Origin: CAVSJJ01 sp963771015 | GTDB lineage: Bacteria; Actinomycetota; Actinomycetes; Actinomycetales; Dermatophilaceae | DNA length: 64,000 bases | Reading direction: 5' to 3' | NCBI GenBank assembly: GCA_963771015.1 | Contig: CAVYRN010000005.1 | Span: 186,001 to 250,000, forward strand | Shown: positions 8,231-15,738 of the stretch, piece by piece | Numbering within the stretch: position 1 is the first letter of the stretch | Layout: every line of letters begins with the position of its first letter | Notes under the pieces: model-generated | The model's database searches: none | Told to the model about the DNA's origin: nothing | The model's input: only the letters and a program-made list of their open reading frames with translations | Position numbers and translations under genes: made by a program

Positions 8231-8347
8231 GGCAGTGCCGCCGAGGCGCTCCAGGTCACCCTGCTCACCGGTGACCAGCGCCTCGCCCGGACTCCCGGCC
8301 CGAACCGCCCCATCGCGGTCATCAAGGCCAAGCCCTCATCGCCCTGA
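8231..8347 (+). pseudogene. C-terminal remnant of a VapC-type PIN-domain toxin
   Basis: Just after msrA an open stretch without a start codon encodes AEALQVTLLTGDQRLART followed by PGPNRPIAVIK and a stop at 8345. PIN-domain VapC toxins end with this pattern: an 'AEALgapLLTxDxRLA' motif holding the last acidic active-site residue, then a short strand. The N-terminal two thirds and any VapB antitoxin are missing, so this is a truncated relic. Confidence 0.6.
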
Positions 8348-8370
8348 ACTGCCGCTGTCCGGCGCAAATG

Positions 8371-8937
8371 TCATGCGCGGTGTCGGACCGCGTGGCGGAC
8401 GTAGACCACGCCGTTGTCGAACCGTCGGTGGTCCAGCAGCTCGAGGTCGAGTCGTACGCCTCGAGGCAGTGCCGGCTTGCCGCCGCCGACCAGGACCGGG
8501 CACAGCAGCAGCACGCACTCGTCGACCAGGCCGTGCCGGAAGGCCTCGGCCGCGATCCCCGCGCCTCCGATGCTCAGGTCCGCGCCGGAGGTCTCCTTGA
8601 GCCGTCGCACCGCCTCGGGCTCGAACTGCCGCTCGATCCTCGTGCGCGCGGTCGACACCTCGGTCAGTGAGGTGGAGTAGACGACCTTGTCGGCGTCACG
8701 CCAGATCTCGGCGTACTCGCGGACCACCGGGGGCTCGTTCGTCAACCAGTCCTCGCTCTCCCACACGCGCATCGTCTCGTACATGCGTCGCCCATAGAGC
8801 GAGGTGCCGATGTGCCGCTCGTGCTCGTTCCAGAACGCGTGCACGTCCTCGTCCGGCACGGACCAGTCGAACGAACCGGTCCCGTCCTCGAGGAAGCCGT
8901 CGAGCGAGATGTTGGCCGCGTAGATCAACCTACCCAT
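8371..8937 (-). CDS. Dihydrofolate reductase-like (RibD C-terminal domain) protein
   Basis: A 188-residue protein of the RibD_C/DHFR-like fold that binds NADPH. It begins MGRLIYAANISLDGFLEDG, has GRRMYETMRVWES, the segment ADKVVYSTSLTEV, and the nucleotide-binding turn GADLSIGGAGIAAEAFRHGLVDE followed by CPVLVGGGKPAL. It is a single-domain member, a 'dihydrofolate reductase family protein', not a riboflavin-pathway RibD. The ATG at 8937 has GGAGGG 5 bases upstream. The physiological substrate is unknown. Confidence 0.85.
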   Translation of the reverse strand: MGRLIYAANISLDGFLEDGTGSFDWSVPDEDVHAFWNEHERHIGTSLYGRRMYETMRVWESEDWLTNEPPVVREYAEIWRDADKVVYSTSLTEVSTARTRIERQFEPEAVRRLKETSGADLSIGGAGIAAEAFRHGLVDECVLLLCPVLVGGGKPALPRGVRLDLELLDHRRFDNGVVYVRHAVRHRA

Positions 8938-9193
8938 GGAACCCTCCGCCCAGAGGAGGGCAACAGCGTGCGACGTCACACAGGCACAGTCAACAACATC
9001 GACTGCGAGGTCGATGAGCCCGCCGCGAGGAGAAGGTGCCACGGCGCCGCCGCCGACGGTGGGTGGGCCGAACCATCGCGCGCTCGTGCCGCCGTCCCGC
9101 ATGGCGGCATACCGTTGCAGGTCATGCCGCGCTTCGTGGCAGGTCGTGTCGAGACCTCGTGGTTGCTGCCTCGGGCGTTGCTGGGTTCCGCGG

Positions 9194-9313
9194 ATGGAGA
9201 TCACACGGATCGGGGCCGCGGACTGGGAGAGGTTTCGCGACGTGCGCCTGGCGTCGTTGTCCGAGTCGCCGGCCGACGAGCCTCCCGAGCACCGGATGGA
9301 ACAGCACAGCTGA
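9194..9313 (+). pseudogene. N-terminal stub of a GNAT acetyltransferase
   Basis: A 39-residue open frame begins MEITRIGAADWERFRDVRL, then ASLSESP. This closely resembles the first strand and helix of GNAT acetyltransferases, which often begin 'MeIRrI..dDWerlRdvRLrAL.dSP'. After SESP the similarity stops and the frame ends 14 codons later. The rest of the acetyltransferase, including the acetyl-CoA site, is absent. Confidence 0.55.
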
Positions 9314-9535
9314 CCTCGCCGCACACGACCGCCGCAGACGTCCGCTGCTGGGTCTCCAAGCAGAGTCGGGCCGCTCGGAGAGCGGTCGCCGGCCTGCCCG
9401 CTAGCTGTCGTCAGGGTGGGCGTGTTTGCCGTTGGGTGGGGGACGTCCCGCCATAGTCGCCTGTGTAGTGGCACCCTCCCCGGCCGCTACACCCTGCCCA
9501 AGCACTGCACCGAGGCCGCAGGCTCGATCCGAGAG

Positions 9536-9566
9536 GAGGGGGCAGGAACCCACGCCCTGCCCCCTC
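9536..9566. terminator. Perfect 11-bp inverted repeat, possible terminator
   Basis: GAGGGGGCAGG at 9536-9546 and CCTGCCCCCTC at 9556-9566 form a perfect 11-bp stem with a 9-base loop. No T-run follows on either strand. It could be a T-less terminator or a scar of an inserted element. Confidence 0.45.
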
Positions 9567-9742
9567 GAACAACCGGCCCACCGGACCCCAGCCAAACGGT
9601 CGCGACGGGATGGCTCTCTCCGGCGAGGGCGAGCTCGGCCGCCCCGCCGCGTGTGACCCGGACTCGGTCCCTCCGCCGCCGTCGGCGCGGACGATCGTGC
9701 CGAGATTCGGGCTCTTGGGAGGCCGGCGCCGATCGAGCGAGA

Positions 9743-9772
9743 TGTACAATTCAGCGTTTCCCGCGGTATATT
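9743..9772 (+). promoter_or_regulatory. Promoter of the toxin-antitoxin operon, probably leaderless
   Basis: TGTACA at 9743-9748 and TATATT at 9767-9772 resemble -35 and -10 hexamers 18 bases apart. The A of the antitoxin ATG (9779) is 7 bases past the -10, where transcription normally begins, and no ribosome-binding site precedes it. The region is distinctly AT-rich against its surroundings. Confidence 0.6.
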
Positions 9773-9778
9773 GGGTGC

Positions 9779-10042
9779 ATGAGCGAGATCACCGTCAGCG
9801 ACGCCAGAGCCCGGTTGGCCGACGTCGTGGATGCCGCCCGGGTCGGCCACGACCCGGTGTACCTGACCCGCCGCGGGCAGCGGGTGGCCGCGGTGATCGA
9901 CGCCGACGACCTCGACCGCCTCATCGCCTCCGCGGAGGACCTGGCCGACATCGAAGCCGCCAAGGCCGCCCGGGCCGAGATCGCCGACGGTGAGGCGGCC
10001 ATCCCGTGGGAGCAGGTCAAGGCCGACCTCGGACTGGCATGA
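9779..10042 (+). CDS. Type II antitoxin, Phd/YefM family
   Basis: An 87-residue antitoxin that neutralises the partner toxin and normally represses its own operon. It begins SEITVSDARARLADVVDAA, has VYLTRRGQRVAAVIDADDLDRL, the DNA-binding N-terminal half of Phd/YefM proteins, and a helical toxin-wrapping tail rich in E and A. The next gene starts inside its stop (ATGA overlap at 10039), the normal antitoxin-first arrangement. It appears intact and functional. Confidence 0.92.
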   Translation: MSEITVSDARARLADVVDAARVGHDPVYLTRRGQRVAAVIDADDLDRLIASAEDLADIEAAKAARAEIADGEAAIPWEQVKADLGLA

Positions 10043-10302
10043 CCTACCGGGTCGAGATCGCGCCGGCCGCGCTGCGTCAGCTGCGCAAGCTCGACCCTCC
10101 CGCCAGGCGGCGCATCCAGGCGGCCATCGAGCTGCTGGCCGAACAGCCGCGACCGAGCGGGGCCAAGAAGCTGGTCGGCGGCGAGGGCGAGTGGAGGGTC
10201 CGCACCGGCGACTACCGGATCGTCTATGAGATCCGCGACACGGTGCTCCTCGTCCTGGTGGTCGCCGTCGGCCACCGCCGCGACATCTACCAGGGCCGCT
10301 GA
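10039..10302 (+). CDS. Type II toxin, RelE/ParE family mRNA interferase
   Basis: An 87-residue RelE-fold toxin. It reads TYRVEIAPAALRQLRKLDPPARRRIQ, then GAKKLVGGEGEWRVRTGDYRIVYEI and ends VVAVGHRRDIYQG; the basic WRVRxGDYRIVYEI block and the C-terminal GHRRdiY are hallmarks of ribosome-dependent RelE toxins that cleave mRNA at the A site. The ATG at 10039 overlaps the antitoxin stop. No frameshift or missing key residue is seen, so the pair is probably active. Confidence 0.92.
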   Translation: MTYRVEIAPAALRQLRKLDPPARRRIQAAIELLAEQPRPSGAKKLVGGEGEWRVRTGDYRIVYEIRDTVLLVLVVAVGHRRDIYQGR

Positions 10303-10556
10303 CCAACGCGTGGTCATCAGCGTGACACGTTGTGCGTCAAGGGCTGGGCGGGTGCCTGTGCCGTCGTCGGTCCATGCACAGCGGTAACGGAGCCGGGCTC
10401 AGCAGCGTGTGATCGGGTTGTGTCGACGACGGGGCCGGTCGGCCCTTGATGACCGACGAGACACCTCTGCGTTCTCAATGCCGCATAGGGCTCACCCCGC
10501 CCCGGCTCTGGTGACGCACGCCGCGTCGGCTGACGTGCGTGTGGTGGATTCCGTGA

Positions 10557-10691
10557 CGCCACGGCGACCTCCGGGTGGGCGCGGGTGCCGTGGGCGGCAA
10601 TGACCGGGTCCCAGGCCTGGCGGTGGACCACGGCTGTGTACAACTGGCGCAGGATCACGCCGGCAACGACACTCTGTGCCTGCGTGGGCTT
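10557..10691 (-). pseudogene. Possible IS110-type transposase C-terminal remnant
   Basis: A stretch reading QSVVAGVILRQLYTAVV, then HRQAWDPVIAAHGTR. It is reminiscent of the helical ends of IS110-family transposases in actinobacteria, which often end with a 'LRxLyavv...WdpaiAaG' pattern. No catalytic part and no terminal repeats are found. It continues in frame from the HigB-like remnant, where an antitoxin gene would be expected, suggesting an insertion or deletion junction near 10692. Confidence 0.3.
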
Positions 10692-10694
10692 GAG

Positions 10695-10908
10695 CTTGCA
10701 GGCGGTTCCGATATCGGCATCCTGGGTTGACGTGTCTCTACCGCACAGCAGCAGGATCAGCCGGTCACCCTGTTGCAGGTAGGAGACCCGGGAGCCCAGG
10801 CCGTCGTCGGTCCGGAGTTTCGGAGGCTCCGCCGCCGACGGGTCTCTCGTCGCCTGGGTTGCCGGCGGCGAGTCGGTCGATCCTGACGATCACCCGTGCG
10901 GCGGCCCG
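10695..10908 (-). pseudogene. Frameshifted HigB/RelE-type addiction-module toxin
   Basis: One frame gives RAAARVIVRIDRLAAGNPGD then ERPVGGGASE (10908 down to about 10820); a second frame gives LRTDDGLGSRVSYLQQGDR and LILLLCGRDTSTQDADI (about 10818 to 10712). Joined, they reproduce the usual killer-protein core 'ARIdRLalGNPGDvrPVGeGvSELRIdyGpGyRVYy...GdxlvLLLcGGDKstQdaDI'. The frames join at AAA (10818-10820), consistent with one extra A. The second G of the usual LCGGDK is R. The antitoxin that should follow is absent. Confidence 0.75.
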
Positions 10909-11005
10909 TCGGGCGGGTGTCTGAGCGTGGCCTTCCGCGGGCGCGTCGTGGAACGGTAGGTCGTTGGCGACTGCTCCCGGCCAGGACCTGCGTACCGTCG
11001 TTCCC

Positions 11006-11578
11006 ATGACCGAACAACAGCCGTACGAGGTGGTCGAGCGGTACTCCGCGTTCGAGCTGCGGCGCTACCCTCCCCACGTCGTCGCGGAGGTACGTGTCCG
11101 CGGGTCCTTCGAGAGCTCGGGCAGCACGGCCTTCCGCGCCCTGTTCGGCTACATCTCCGGGCAGAACGAGTCGGCGCGCTCCGTCGCCATGACCGCACCC
11201 GTCGTCCAGGAGGTGGCCGGGGCCGAGCGGGTCGCGATGACCGCCCCGGTCGCCCAGACCGAGACTGCCGAGGGCGAGTACCTCATCGCCTTCGTGCTAC
11301 CGGCGACGCTGACGGCCGAGACCGCACCCGTCCCCACCAACCCCCAGGTGCGGGTCCGGGCGCTGCCTGAGCGCCTGGCAGCGGCCGTGCGCTTCTCGGG
11401 CCGATGGACCGAGTCCGCCTACCGCCGCCATCTCGCCGACCTCGAGTCCGAGATCGCCCGGGCGGGACTCGTTCCCGTGGGCCGGCCGCGGTTCGCCAGG
11501 TTCGACCCGCCGTACCTGCCGTGGTTCCTGAGGCACAACGAGGCCGTGCAGGACGTGCGGCGACCGGACGGCGCCTGA
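11006..11578 (+). CDS. SOUL-family heme-binding-like protein
   Basis: A 190-residue SOUL/HBP domain protein. It shows YEVVERYSAFELRRYPPHVVAEV at the start, the repeated VAMTAPV (SVAMTAPVVQE and RVAMTAPVAQT), and the C-terminal RFDPPYLPWFLRHNEAVQDV that is typical of the family. Eukaryotic relatives bind heme or tetrapyrroles; bacterial members are uncharacterised. It lies alone between the decayed island and a convergent PPOX gene, and it lacks a signal peptide. Confidence 0.88.
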   Translation: MTEQQPYEVVERYSAFELRRYPPHVVAEVRVRGSFESSGSTAFRALFGYISGQNESARSVAMTAPVVQEVAGAERVAMTAPVAQTETAEGEYLIAFVLPATLTAETAPVPTNPQVRVRALPERLAAAVRFSGRWTESAYRRHLADLESEIARAGLVPVGRPRFARFDPPYLPWFLRHNEAVQDVRRPDGA

Positions 11579-11615
11579 GCCCTTCACGGCGACTGCGGCG
11601 TCCCATCCGAGGGCT

Positions 11616-12029
11616 TCAGTCGGCCCACGGACCGACGCCTCCGACGCGCGCGATGTCGTACCGCACGATCCAGCCGGCAGCGCGTGGCGCCGGGAAGGTG
11701 TCACCGGGGTGCTGGTAGACCTTGGTCAGTCGGTCGAGGAGGTCCCACGCCTGGTCGCTGGGCTCGAGCGTGGCCCTGGCGTGAAGCACCGCATAGGGGT
11801 TGAGCGTGGCGTCGCGGTCGCGGGGTGCGAGGAAGGACAGGACCACGCGCGGGTCTCGCTCGATGTTGCGCAGCTTCGCGTAGAAGCCGAGGTGGCCGCT
11901 GACGACATGGTCGCCGTCGACGCCGATCCAGATGACGCTCACCTGGGGGCTGCCGTCGGCGTTCGTGGTGCTCAGGTGGGCCAGAGGTCCGGAGGTGATG
12001 AGGTCATGCAGAGCGGGGTCGAGTGCCAT
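11616..12029 (-). CDS. PPOX-class F420-dependent or FMN-binding oxidoreductase
   Basis: A 137-residue split beta-barrel flavin/F420-binding protein of the TIGR03618-like type. It has LITSGPLAHLSTTNADGSPQVSVIW, GHLGFYAKLRNIERDPRVVLSF, and ends in RYDIARVGGVGPW. In actinobacteria this subgroup usually uses coenzyme F420 to reduce small molecules; FMN cannot be excluded. The ATG at 12029 fits the family N terminus. Confidence 0.85.
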   Translation of the reverse strand: MALDPALHDLITSGPLAHLSTTNADGSPQVSVIWIGVDGDHVVSGHLGFYAKLRNIERDPRVVLSFLAPRDRDATLNPYAVLHARATLEPSDQAWDLLDRLTKVYQHPGDTFPAPRAAGWIVRYDIARVGGVGPWAD

Positions 12030-12090
12030 GGCCGGTCAACCATCACCGGTTCCGTGGTGTTCCTGAGGCCGTCGGGTGGCCGCCGGGGAC

Positions 12091-12933
12091 TCACCCTGCG
12101 AGGAAGTCGCGTAGCACCGCGACGAAGCGCTCGGGATCGTCCAGGTGCGGGAAGTGTCCGGCACCCTCGAACAGCTCCACCCGGCTGCCCGGGAACGCCT
12201 GGTGCGCAGTGGTCGCGTGCCAGGTCGGGATCATCCGGTCCCGGGTGCCCCAGACGACCAGGGTGGGGATCTCGGTGTCCATCGGCAGGTGGCCGTGCGC
12301 ACTGACCGTCTGCCCGCCCGGGTCGATGACGGAGCGGGTCGTGGCCAGAAAGGCGCGACGACTCTCGGCGTCGGCGAGGGACGCGAACCCGCGCCAGGCC
12401 TCGGCCACGTCCCGGCTCGGCCGCCAGCCGGTCTTGGCCAGGGTCCGTCCCACCGCCTCGGCCCGAACCCGCACCCACCCGGACGCGAGGAGCGGCAGGA
12501 CCCACTCGGCGCCCGGCAGGGTAGCCGCCCGGAGCAACGGGCTCACCGCACGTCCCAAGCCTCCGCTGGAGACCAGGACGAGGCGATCGACCCGCTCGGG
12601 GAACAGGTAGCAGAACTGCATGGCGATGCCACCACCGAGGGAATGCCCGACCAGGGTCACCCGGTCGATGCCGAGCCGATCGAGCAGGTCCCGCAGGGTG
12701 GCGGCGTGCGCACTGAGCGAGTAGTCGCCCATCGGCTTCGCCGACTCGCCGTGACCGTGCAGGTCGGGCGCCACGACGCGGTAGTCGGTGTTGAGCATGT
12801 CGACCAGCCGGGCCCAGCTGCGGCTGGAGTTGGTCAGCCCGTGGATGAACAGCACGACCGGACCGTCGCCACTGTCCAGGTAGGCGTACTCGTGCCCGTT
12901 CAGCAACACCGTGTGTTCGCGGTCCTCAGCCAC
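12091..12933 (-). CDS. Alpha/beta hydrolase
   Basis: A 280-residue alpha/beta-hydrolase. The oxyanion turn is HGLTNSSRSW near 31, the nucleophile is S98 in GHSLGGG, the acid is in WGTRDRM and the histidine in GAGHFPHLDDPERF near the C terminus. The start is the GTG at 12933, which has GGGAGG 4-5 bases upstream; a TTG at 12945 would overlap that site. The substrate is unknown. Its promoter region carries two palindromic operator-like sites, so it is likely under a dedicated repressor. Confidence 0.88.
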   Translation of the reverse strand: MAEDREHTVLLNGHEYAYLDSGDGPVVLFIHGLTNSSRSWARLVDMLNTDYRVVAPDLHGHGESAKPMGDYSLSAHAATLRDLLDRLGIDRVTLVGHSLGGGIAMQFCYLFPERVDRLVLVSSGGLGRAVSPLLRAATLPGAEWVLPLLASGWVRVRAEAVGRTLAKTGWRPSRDVAEAWRGFASLADAESRRAFLATTRSVIDPGGQTVSAHGHLPMDTEIPTLVVWGTRDRMIPTWHATTAHQAFPGSRVELFEGAGHFPHLDDPERFVAVLRDFLAG

Positions 12934-12962
12934 GGCGCCTCCCAATCTCTACCGGACAGTAA

Positions 12963-12993
12963 CCTACGCTATCGTAGCCTACGTTTGCGTAGG
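12963..12993 (-). promoter_or_regulatory. Tandem palindromic operator upstream of the hydrolase
   Basis: Two copies of CTACG-N4-CGTAG, at 964-977 and 979-992, lie 15 bases apart. The second extends to a perfect CCTACG-N4-CGTAGG (978-993). They sit 30-60 bases before the hydrolase start, overlapping where its promoter should be, and include the stop codon of the upstream permease gene. The symmetry suits a TetR-type dimer binding twice. No regulator gene is adjacent. Confidence 0.7.
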
Positions 12994-13872
12994 TAGTCGG
13001 GCCGCCCCGCCTCGGCCGCCGTGCCGGGGCCAGCCGGGTTCGGCGTATGCCGCGAGCGCGATGCTCCCGCCGAGCGCCCCGGCGAACCCCAGCACGGCGA
13101 GTGCCGCCCACCACGCGCCCGGGCGCACGGCGTCGCCGAGCCAGGCCAGGCCGATCGACGCCGGCACGACGGTCTCGACCGCGAACGTCACCGCTGCCAC
13201 CGTGGTGACCCGACCGCGTTCCAGGGCGACACCGTATGCCGACATCGCGAGCACGCTGTGTACGACCAGCGCGATGACGAGCGGGTCGGCCACGCCGTGC
13301 CACCACGGATGGGGAACCTCGAGCACGCGAGCCGCGACCCCCACCCCACCGAACCCCAGACCGGACGCGGCGCTCAGCAGGGTCACTCCGAGCCGCGAAC
13401 GACGGGGCAGGCGCCAGCCGAGGACGAGCAGCGCGCCGACGGGAACCGCCGCGCCCAGGACGAGCACCCCGGCCGCGCTCGGACGCACCGCCGGGCCCTC
13501 GCTCGCGCTGGCGGCCAGGGCCACCAGACCGGCGCCGGCACCGACCAGCGCCAACGTCTCGCGCCCGCTGAGCCGCACCCGAAGCACCAGCGCCGACAGG
13601 ACCGCCGTCACCGCGACGCTCGAGGCGATGGCCGACTCGACGACGAACAGGGGCAGGCTCCGCAAGGCCACGACAGACGCGAGGAAGCCACCGGCGTCCA
13701 GGGCCAGCCCCACGGCATACAGGCGTCCGGCCCACAGCCGCCGACCTCGCGGCCGCGCCGGCGCGTCGGCGAACCGCCGCACCCCGAGAGCCTGGAGGAC
13801 CGTCGCGGCGCCGTAGGCCACCGCCGCGAGGAGAGCACCGAGAACACCGAGGGACACGGCGCATCGTCGCAC
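12979..13872 (-). CDS. DMT-superfamily (EamA-like) integral membrane protein
   Basis: A 297-residue protein with about nine or ten hydrophobic helices arranged as two EamA-like halves (LGVLGALLAAVAYGAATVL at the start, GFAGALGGSIALAAYAEPG at the end). Such proteins export or import small metabolites; the cargo is unknown. Its stop codon lies within the operator array of the downstream hydrolase. An upstream methyltransferase gene on the same strand ends 24 bases before its start. Confidence 0.75.
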   Translation of the reverse strand: MRRCAVSLGVLGALLAAVAYGAATVLQALGVRRFADAPARPRGRRLWAGRLYAVGLALDAGGFLASVVALRSLPLFVVESAIASSVAVTAVLSALVLRVRLSGRETLALVGAGAGLVALAASASEGPAVRPSAAGVLVLGAAVPVGALLVLGWRLPRRSRLGVTLLSAASGLGFGGVGVAARVLEVPHPWWHGVADPLVIALVVHSVLAMSAYGVALERGRVTTVAAVTFAVETVVPASIGLAWLGDAVRPGAWWAALAVLGFAGALGGSIALAAYAEPGWPRHGGRGGAARLPTQT

Positions 13873-13896
13873 GCCCGCCCCCGAGCGAGCCGCACC

Positions 13897-14697
13897 CTAC
13901 GTGCGCACGACCGCCAGGACCTCGGTGTGCAGGAACGAGAACCACCCCTGCGGCTCGGCCGCCCAGGCCAGCCAGCCCTCGGCGATCTCCTCGAGCTCGG
14001 CCTCGGCATGGCCCCGAGCCACCGCCTGCGGCCGCAACGACTCCCGGACCCGGGTCGCCCATGACTGCGCGAGCCAGGTCCGTTCCTCGGGCCGGGCGTA
14101 GGTCCACGCCGAGGCGCTGTCCGTGATGTCGGCGAGCCCCGCCTCCTCCGCCCAGCCGACCAGGTGGCGTCCGGCGTGCGGCTCGCCGCCATTGGCCCGG
14201 GCGAGCGCGGTGTAGAGGTCCAGCCAGCGGGTGAGCGCCTCGCTGTGCGGCTCCCACGTCGTCGCGCCGTAGTCGACGTCGCGCACCGCGACGATCCCGC
14301 CGGGACGGCACACCCGGGCCATCTCCCGCAGCGCGGCGACCGGGCGGTCGAGGTGCTGGAGCACCTGGTGGGCGTGGACGACATCGAAGGAGTCGTCGGC
14401 GAACGGCAGGCCATAGGCGTCGGCCGTCTCGAACCGGGTCCGCCGGTCCCCCCGCTCCACCCCGGCCGCCCGCGCCCGTCCCACGACATTCGCGGCGGCG
14501 TCGACACCGACGACGGTCCCGTCAGGCCCAAGCACCTCGGCGAGGTCGAGGGTGACCGACCCCGGGCCGCAGCCGACGTCGAGCAGGCTCATCCCGGGGC
14601 GCAGGCGCGGCAGGAGGTAGGGAGCCGAGTTCGCCGCCGTCCGGAGCGCGTGAGCCTGGACGACGCTCGACGGGTGCCCGTGGGTGTACCTCGCCAT
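13897..14697 (-). CDS. Class I SAM-dependent methyltransferase
   Basis: A 266-residue methyltransferase. SAM-binding motif I is LLDVGCGPGSVTLDLAE near residue 39, the acidic motif II is VVGVDAAANVV, and LPFADDSFDVVHAHQVLQHL and LREMARVCRPGGIVAVRDVDYG follow, matching UbiE/COQ5-type small-molecule methyltransferases. The C-terminal 100 residues are less conserved and probably bind the acceptor, which cannot be named. It reads toward the permease gene 24 bases away. Confidence 0.88.
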   Translation of the reverse strand: MARYTHGHPSSVVQAHALRTAANSAPYLLPRLRPGMSLLDVGCGPGSVTLDLAEVLGPDGTVVGVDAAANVVGRARAAGVERGDRRTRFETADAYGLPFADDSFDVVHAHQVLQHLDRPVAALREMARVCRPGGIVAVRDVDYGATTWEPHSEALTRWLDLYTALARANGGEPHAGRHLVGWAEEAGLADITDSASAWTYARPEERTWLAQSWATRVRESLRPQAVARGHAEAELEEIAEGWLAWAAEPQGWFSFLHTEVLAVVRT

Positions 14698-14772
14698 GGC
14701 CCGACGCTAGGTCCTGCGCGCTCCGGCCTGCACCGGCGCCCACGTCTCAAGACTCGCCGCGGCGGCCCCCGG

Positions 14773-15660
14773 TCACCCCCCGGCCAGCTGAACCGAGGTG
14801 TGCCGGGCCACCTCGAACAGCGGGTCCCCCGGCCCGTGGTCGCTCAGCAGCGCGGCGGCGATCGCCGCGGCCCAGGCCCCGGACCGCACCCACGTCGCCG
14901 GGTCGACGACACCGGCCGCCCCGACGGCGGCGACGAACACGCCCCGGCCCACCGCGTCGAAGGTCAGCCATGCGGTCGCGAGGTCGCTGGCCGGGTCACC
15001 CGCTGTCACGTCACCGAAGTCGATGAGCCCGGCCAGCCGGTCCCCGGCGACAAGCACGTTGAGCGGGTGCGGGTCGCCGTGCAGCCACAGCGCCGGCCCG
15101 GCCCACGGGGCAGCAGCCAGGCCGCGCTCCCACGCGTCGACCAGGGGCTCGACGAGACCGTGGCCATGCCGCCGCGCGAGCGCTGCCCAGCCCGGCCCGA
15201 CGGTCCTGGCCCGCTGCGCGAGCGGGACGCCGCGGTACGGGTTCCCCGGCGCCTGCGCCGACGCCGGTCGGTGCAGCGCGACGAGGGCCTGGGCGAGGGC
15301 TGCGGCATACCTGGTCCGGTCGGCGACCGGCACGTCGGCCATGACCCGGCCCTCGATCCACGGCACGACCGTCCACCGCCACGGGTACCCGGCCGCGGGC
15401 TCACCCAGGAGGACCGGTGCCGGCGTCGCGACCGGCAGCCGGGGGGCCAGGATCGGGAGCCACCGCGCCTCGTGGTCGATGAGGGGCGCCGCGACCGACC
15501 GCAGCGGCAGCCGGACGGCCAGGCCGTCGCCCAGCCGGTACACCGCGTTGTCCCAGCCGCGCGCCACATCGGCGAGCGGCAGCTGCGCCCACCGCGGAGC
15601 CTGCGCCGCGAGGAGCGCCCGCACGAGTGCGGCGTCGACGTGCACCTCGGCGGGCGGCAT
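14773..15660 (-). CDS. Aminoglycoside phosphotransferase-family kinase-like protein
   Basis: A 295-residue APH/choline-kinase-fold protein. The N-terminal lobe has WDNAVYRLGDGLAVRLPLR. The catalytic loop is LWLHGDPHPLNVLV and the metal-binding motif is GLIDFGDVTAGDPASDLA. Members phosphorylate small molecules such as aminoglycosides, macrolides or cell metabolites; actual resistance cannot be inferred. It starts 78 bases after the cystathionine beta-synthase stop. Confidence 0.85.
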   Translation of the reverse strand: MPPAEVHVDAALVRALLAAQAPRWAQLPLADVARGWDNAVYRLGDGLAVRLPLRSVAAPLIDHEARWLPILAPRLPVATPAPVLLGEPAAGYPWRWTVVPWIEGRVMADVPVADRTRYAAALAQALVALHRPASAQAPGNPYRGVPLAQRARTVGPGWAALARRHGHGLVEPLVDAWERGLAAAPWAGPALWLHGDPHPLNVLVAGDRLAGLIDFGDVTAGDPASDLATAWLTFDAVGRGVFVAAVGAAGVVDPATWVRSGAWAAAIAAALLSDHGPGDPLFEVARHTSVQLAGG

Positions 15661-15707
15661 GCCGACCGAGCATGCCGGTCGGAGTGCCGACCGAGTACGC
15701 CGGTCGC
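15661..15707. repeat. Two tandem hairpins between cbs and the kinase gene
   Basis: Two near-identical units, 25 bases apart, each form a hairpin: CCGACCG-AGCATGC-CGGTCGG (15662-15682) and CCGACCG-AGTACGC-CGGTCG (15687-15706). A short CGCTGT triple repeat follows. The pair lies where a terminator for cbs would be expected but no T-run is present. Confidence 0.6.
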
Positions 15708-15738
15708 TGTCGCTGTCGCTGCCCCGGCCTGCGGCCGC

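Larger units (their letters stand above)
8938..9742. other. Gene-poor stretch with one GNAT stub and a hairpin
   Basis: About 800 bases between the DHFR-like gene and the TA promoter hold no convincing intact gene. The only recognisable items are the acetyltransferase stub at 9194-9313 and the inverted repeat at 9536-9566. Long open frames on both strands here lack family resemblance and probably reflect high GC. It looks like decayed accessory DNA. Confidence 0.5.
10303..11005. other. Gene-free stretch carrying decayed toxin and transposase sequences
   Basis: Seven hundred bases between relE and the SOUL gene without an intact gene. The minus strand holds a frameshifted HigB-like toxin and, directly after it, a possible transposase tail. 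Bases 10303-10556 contain nothing I can identify. Confidence 0.55.
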
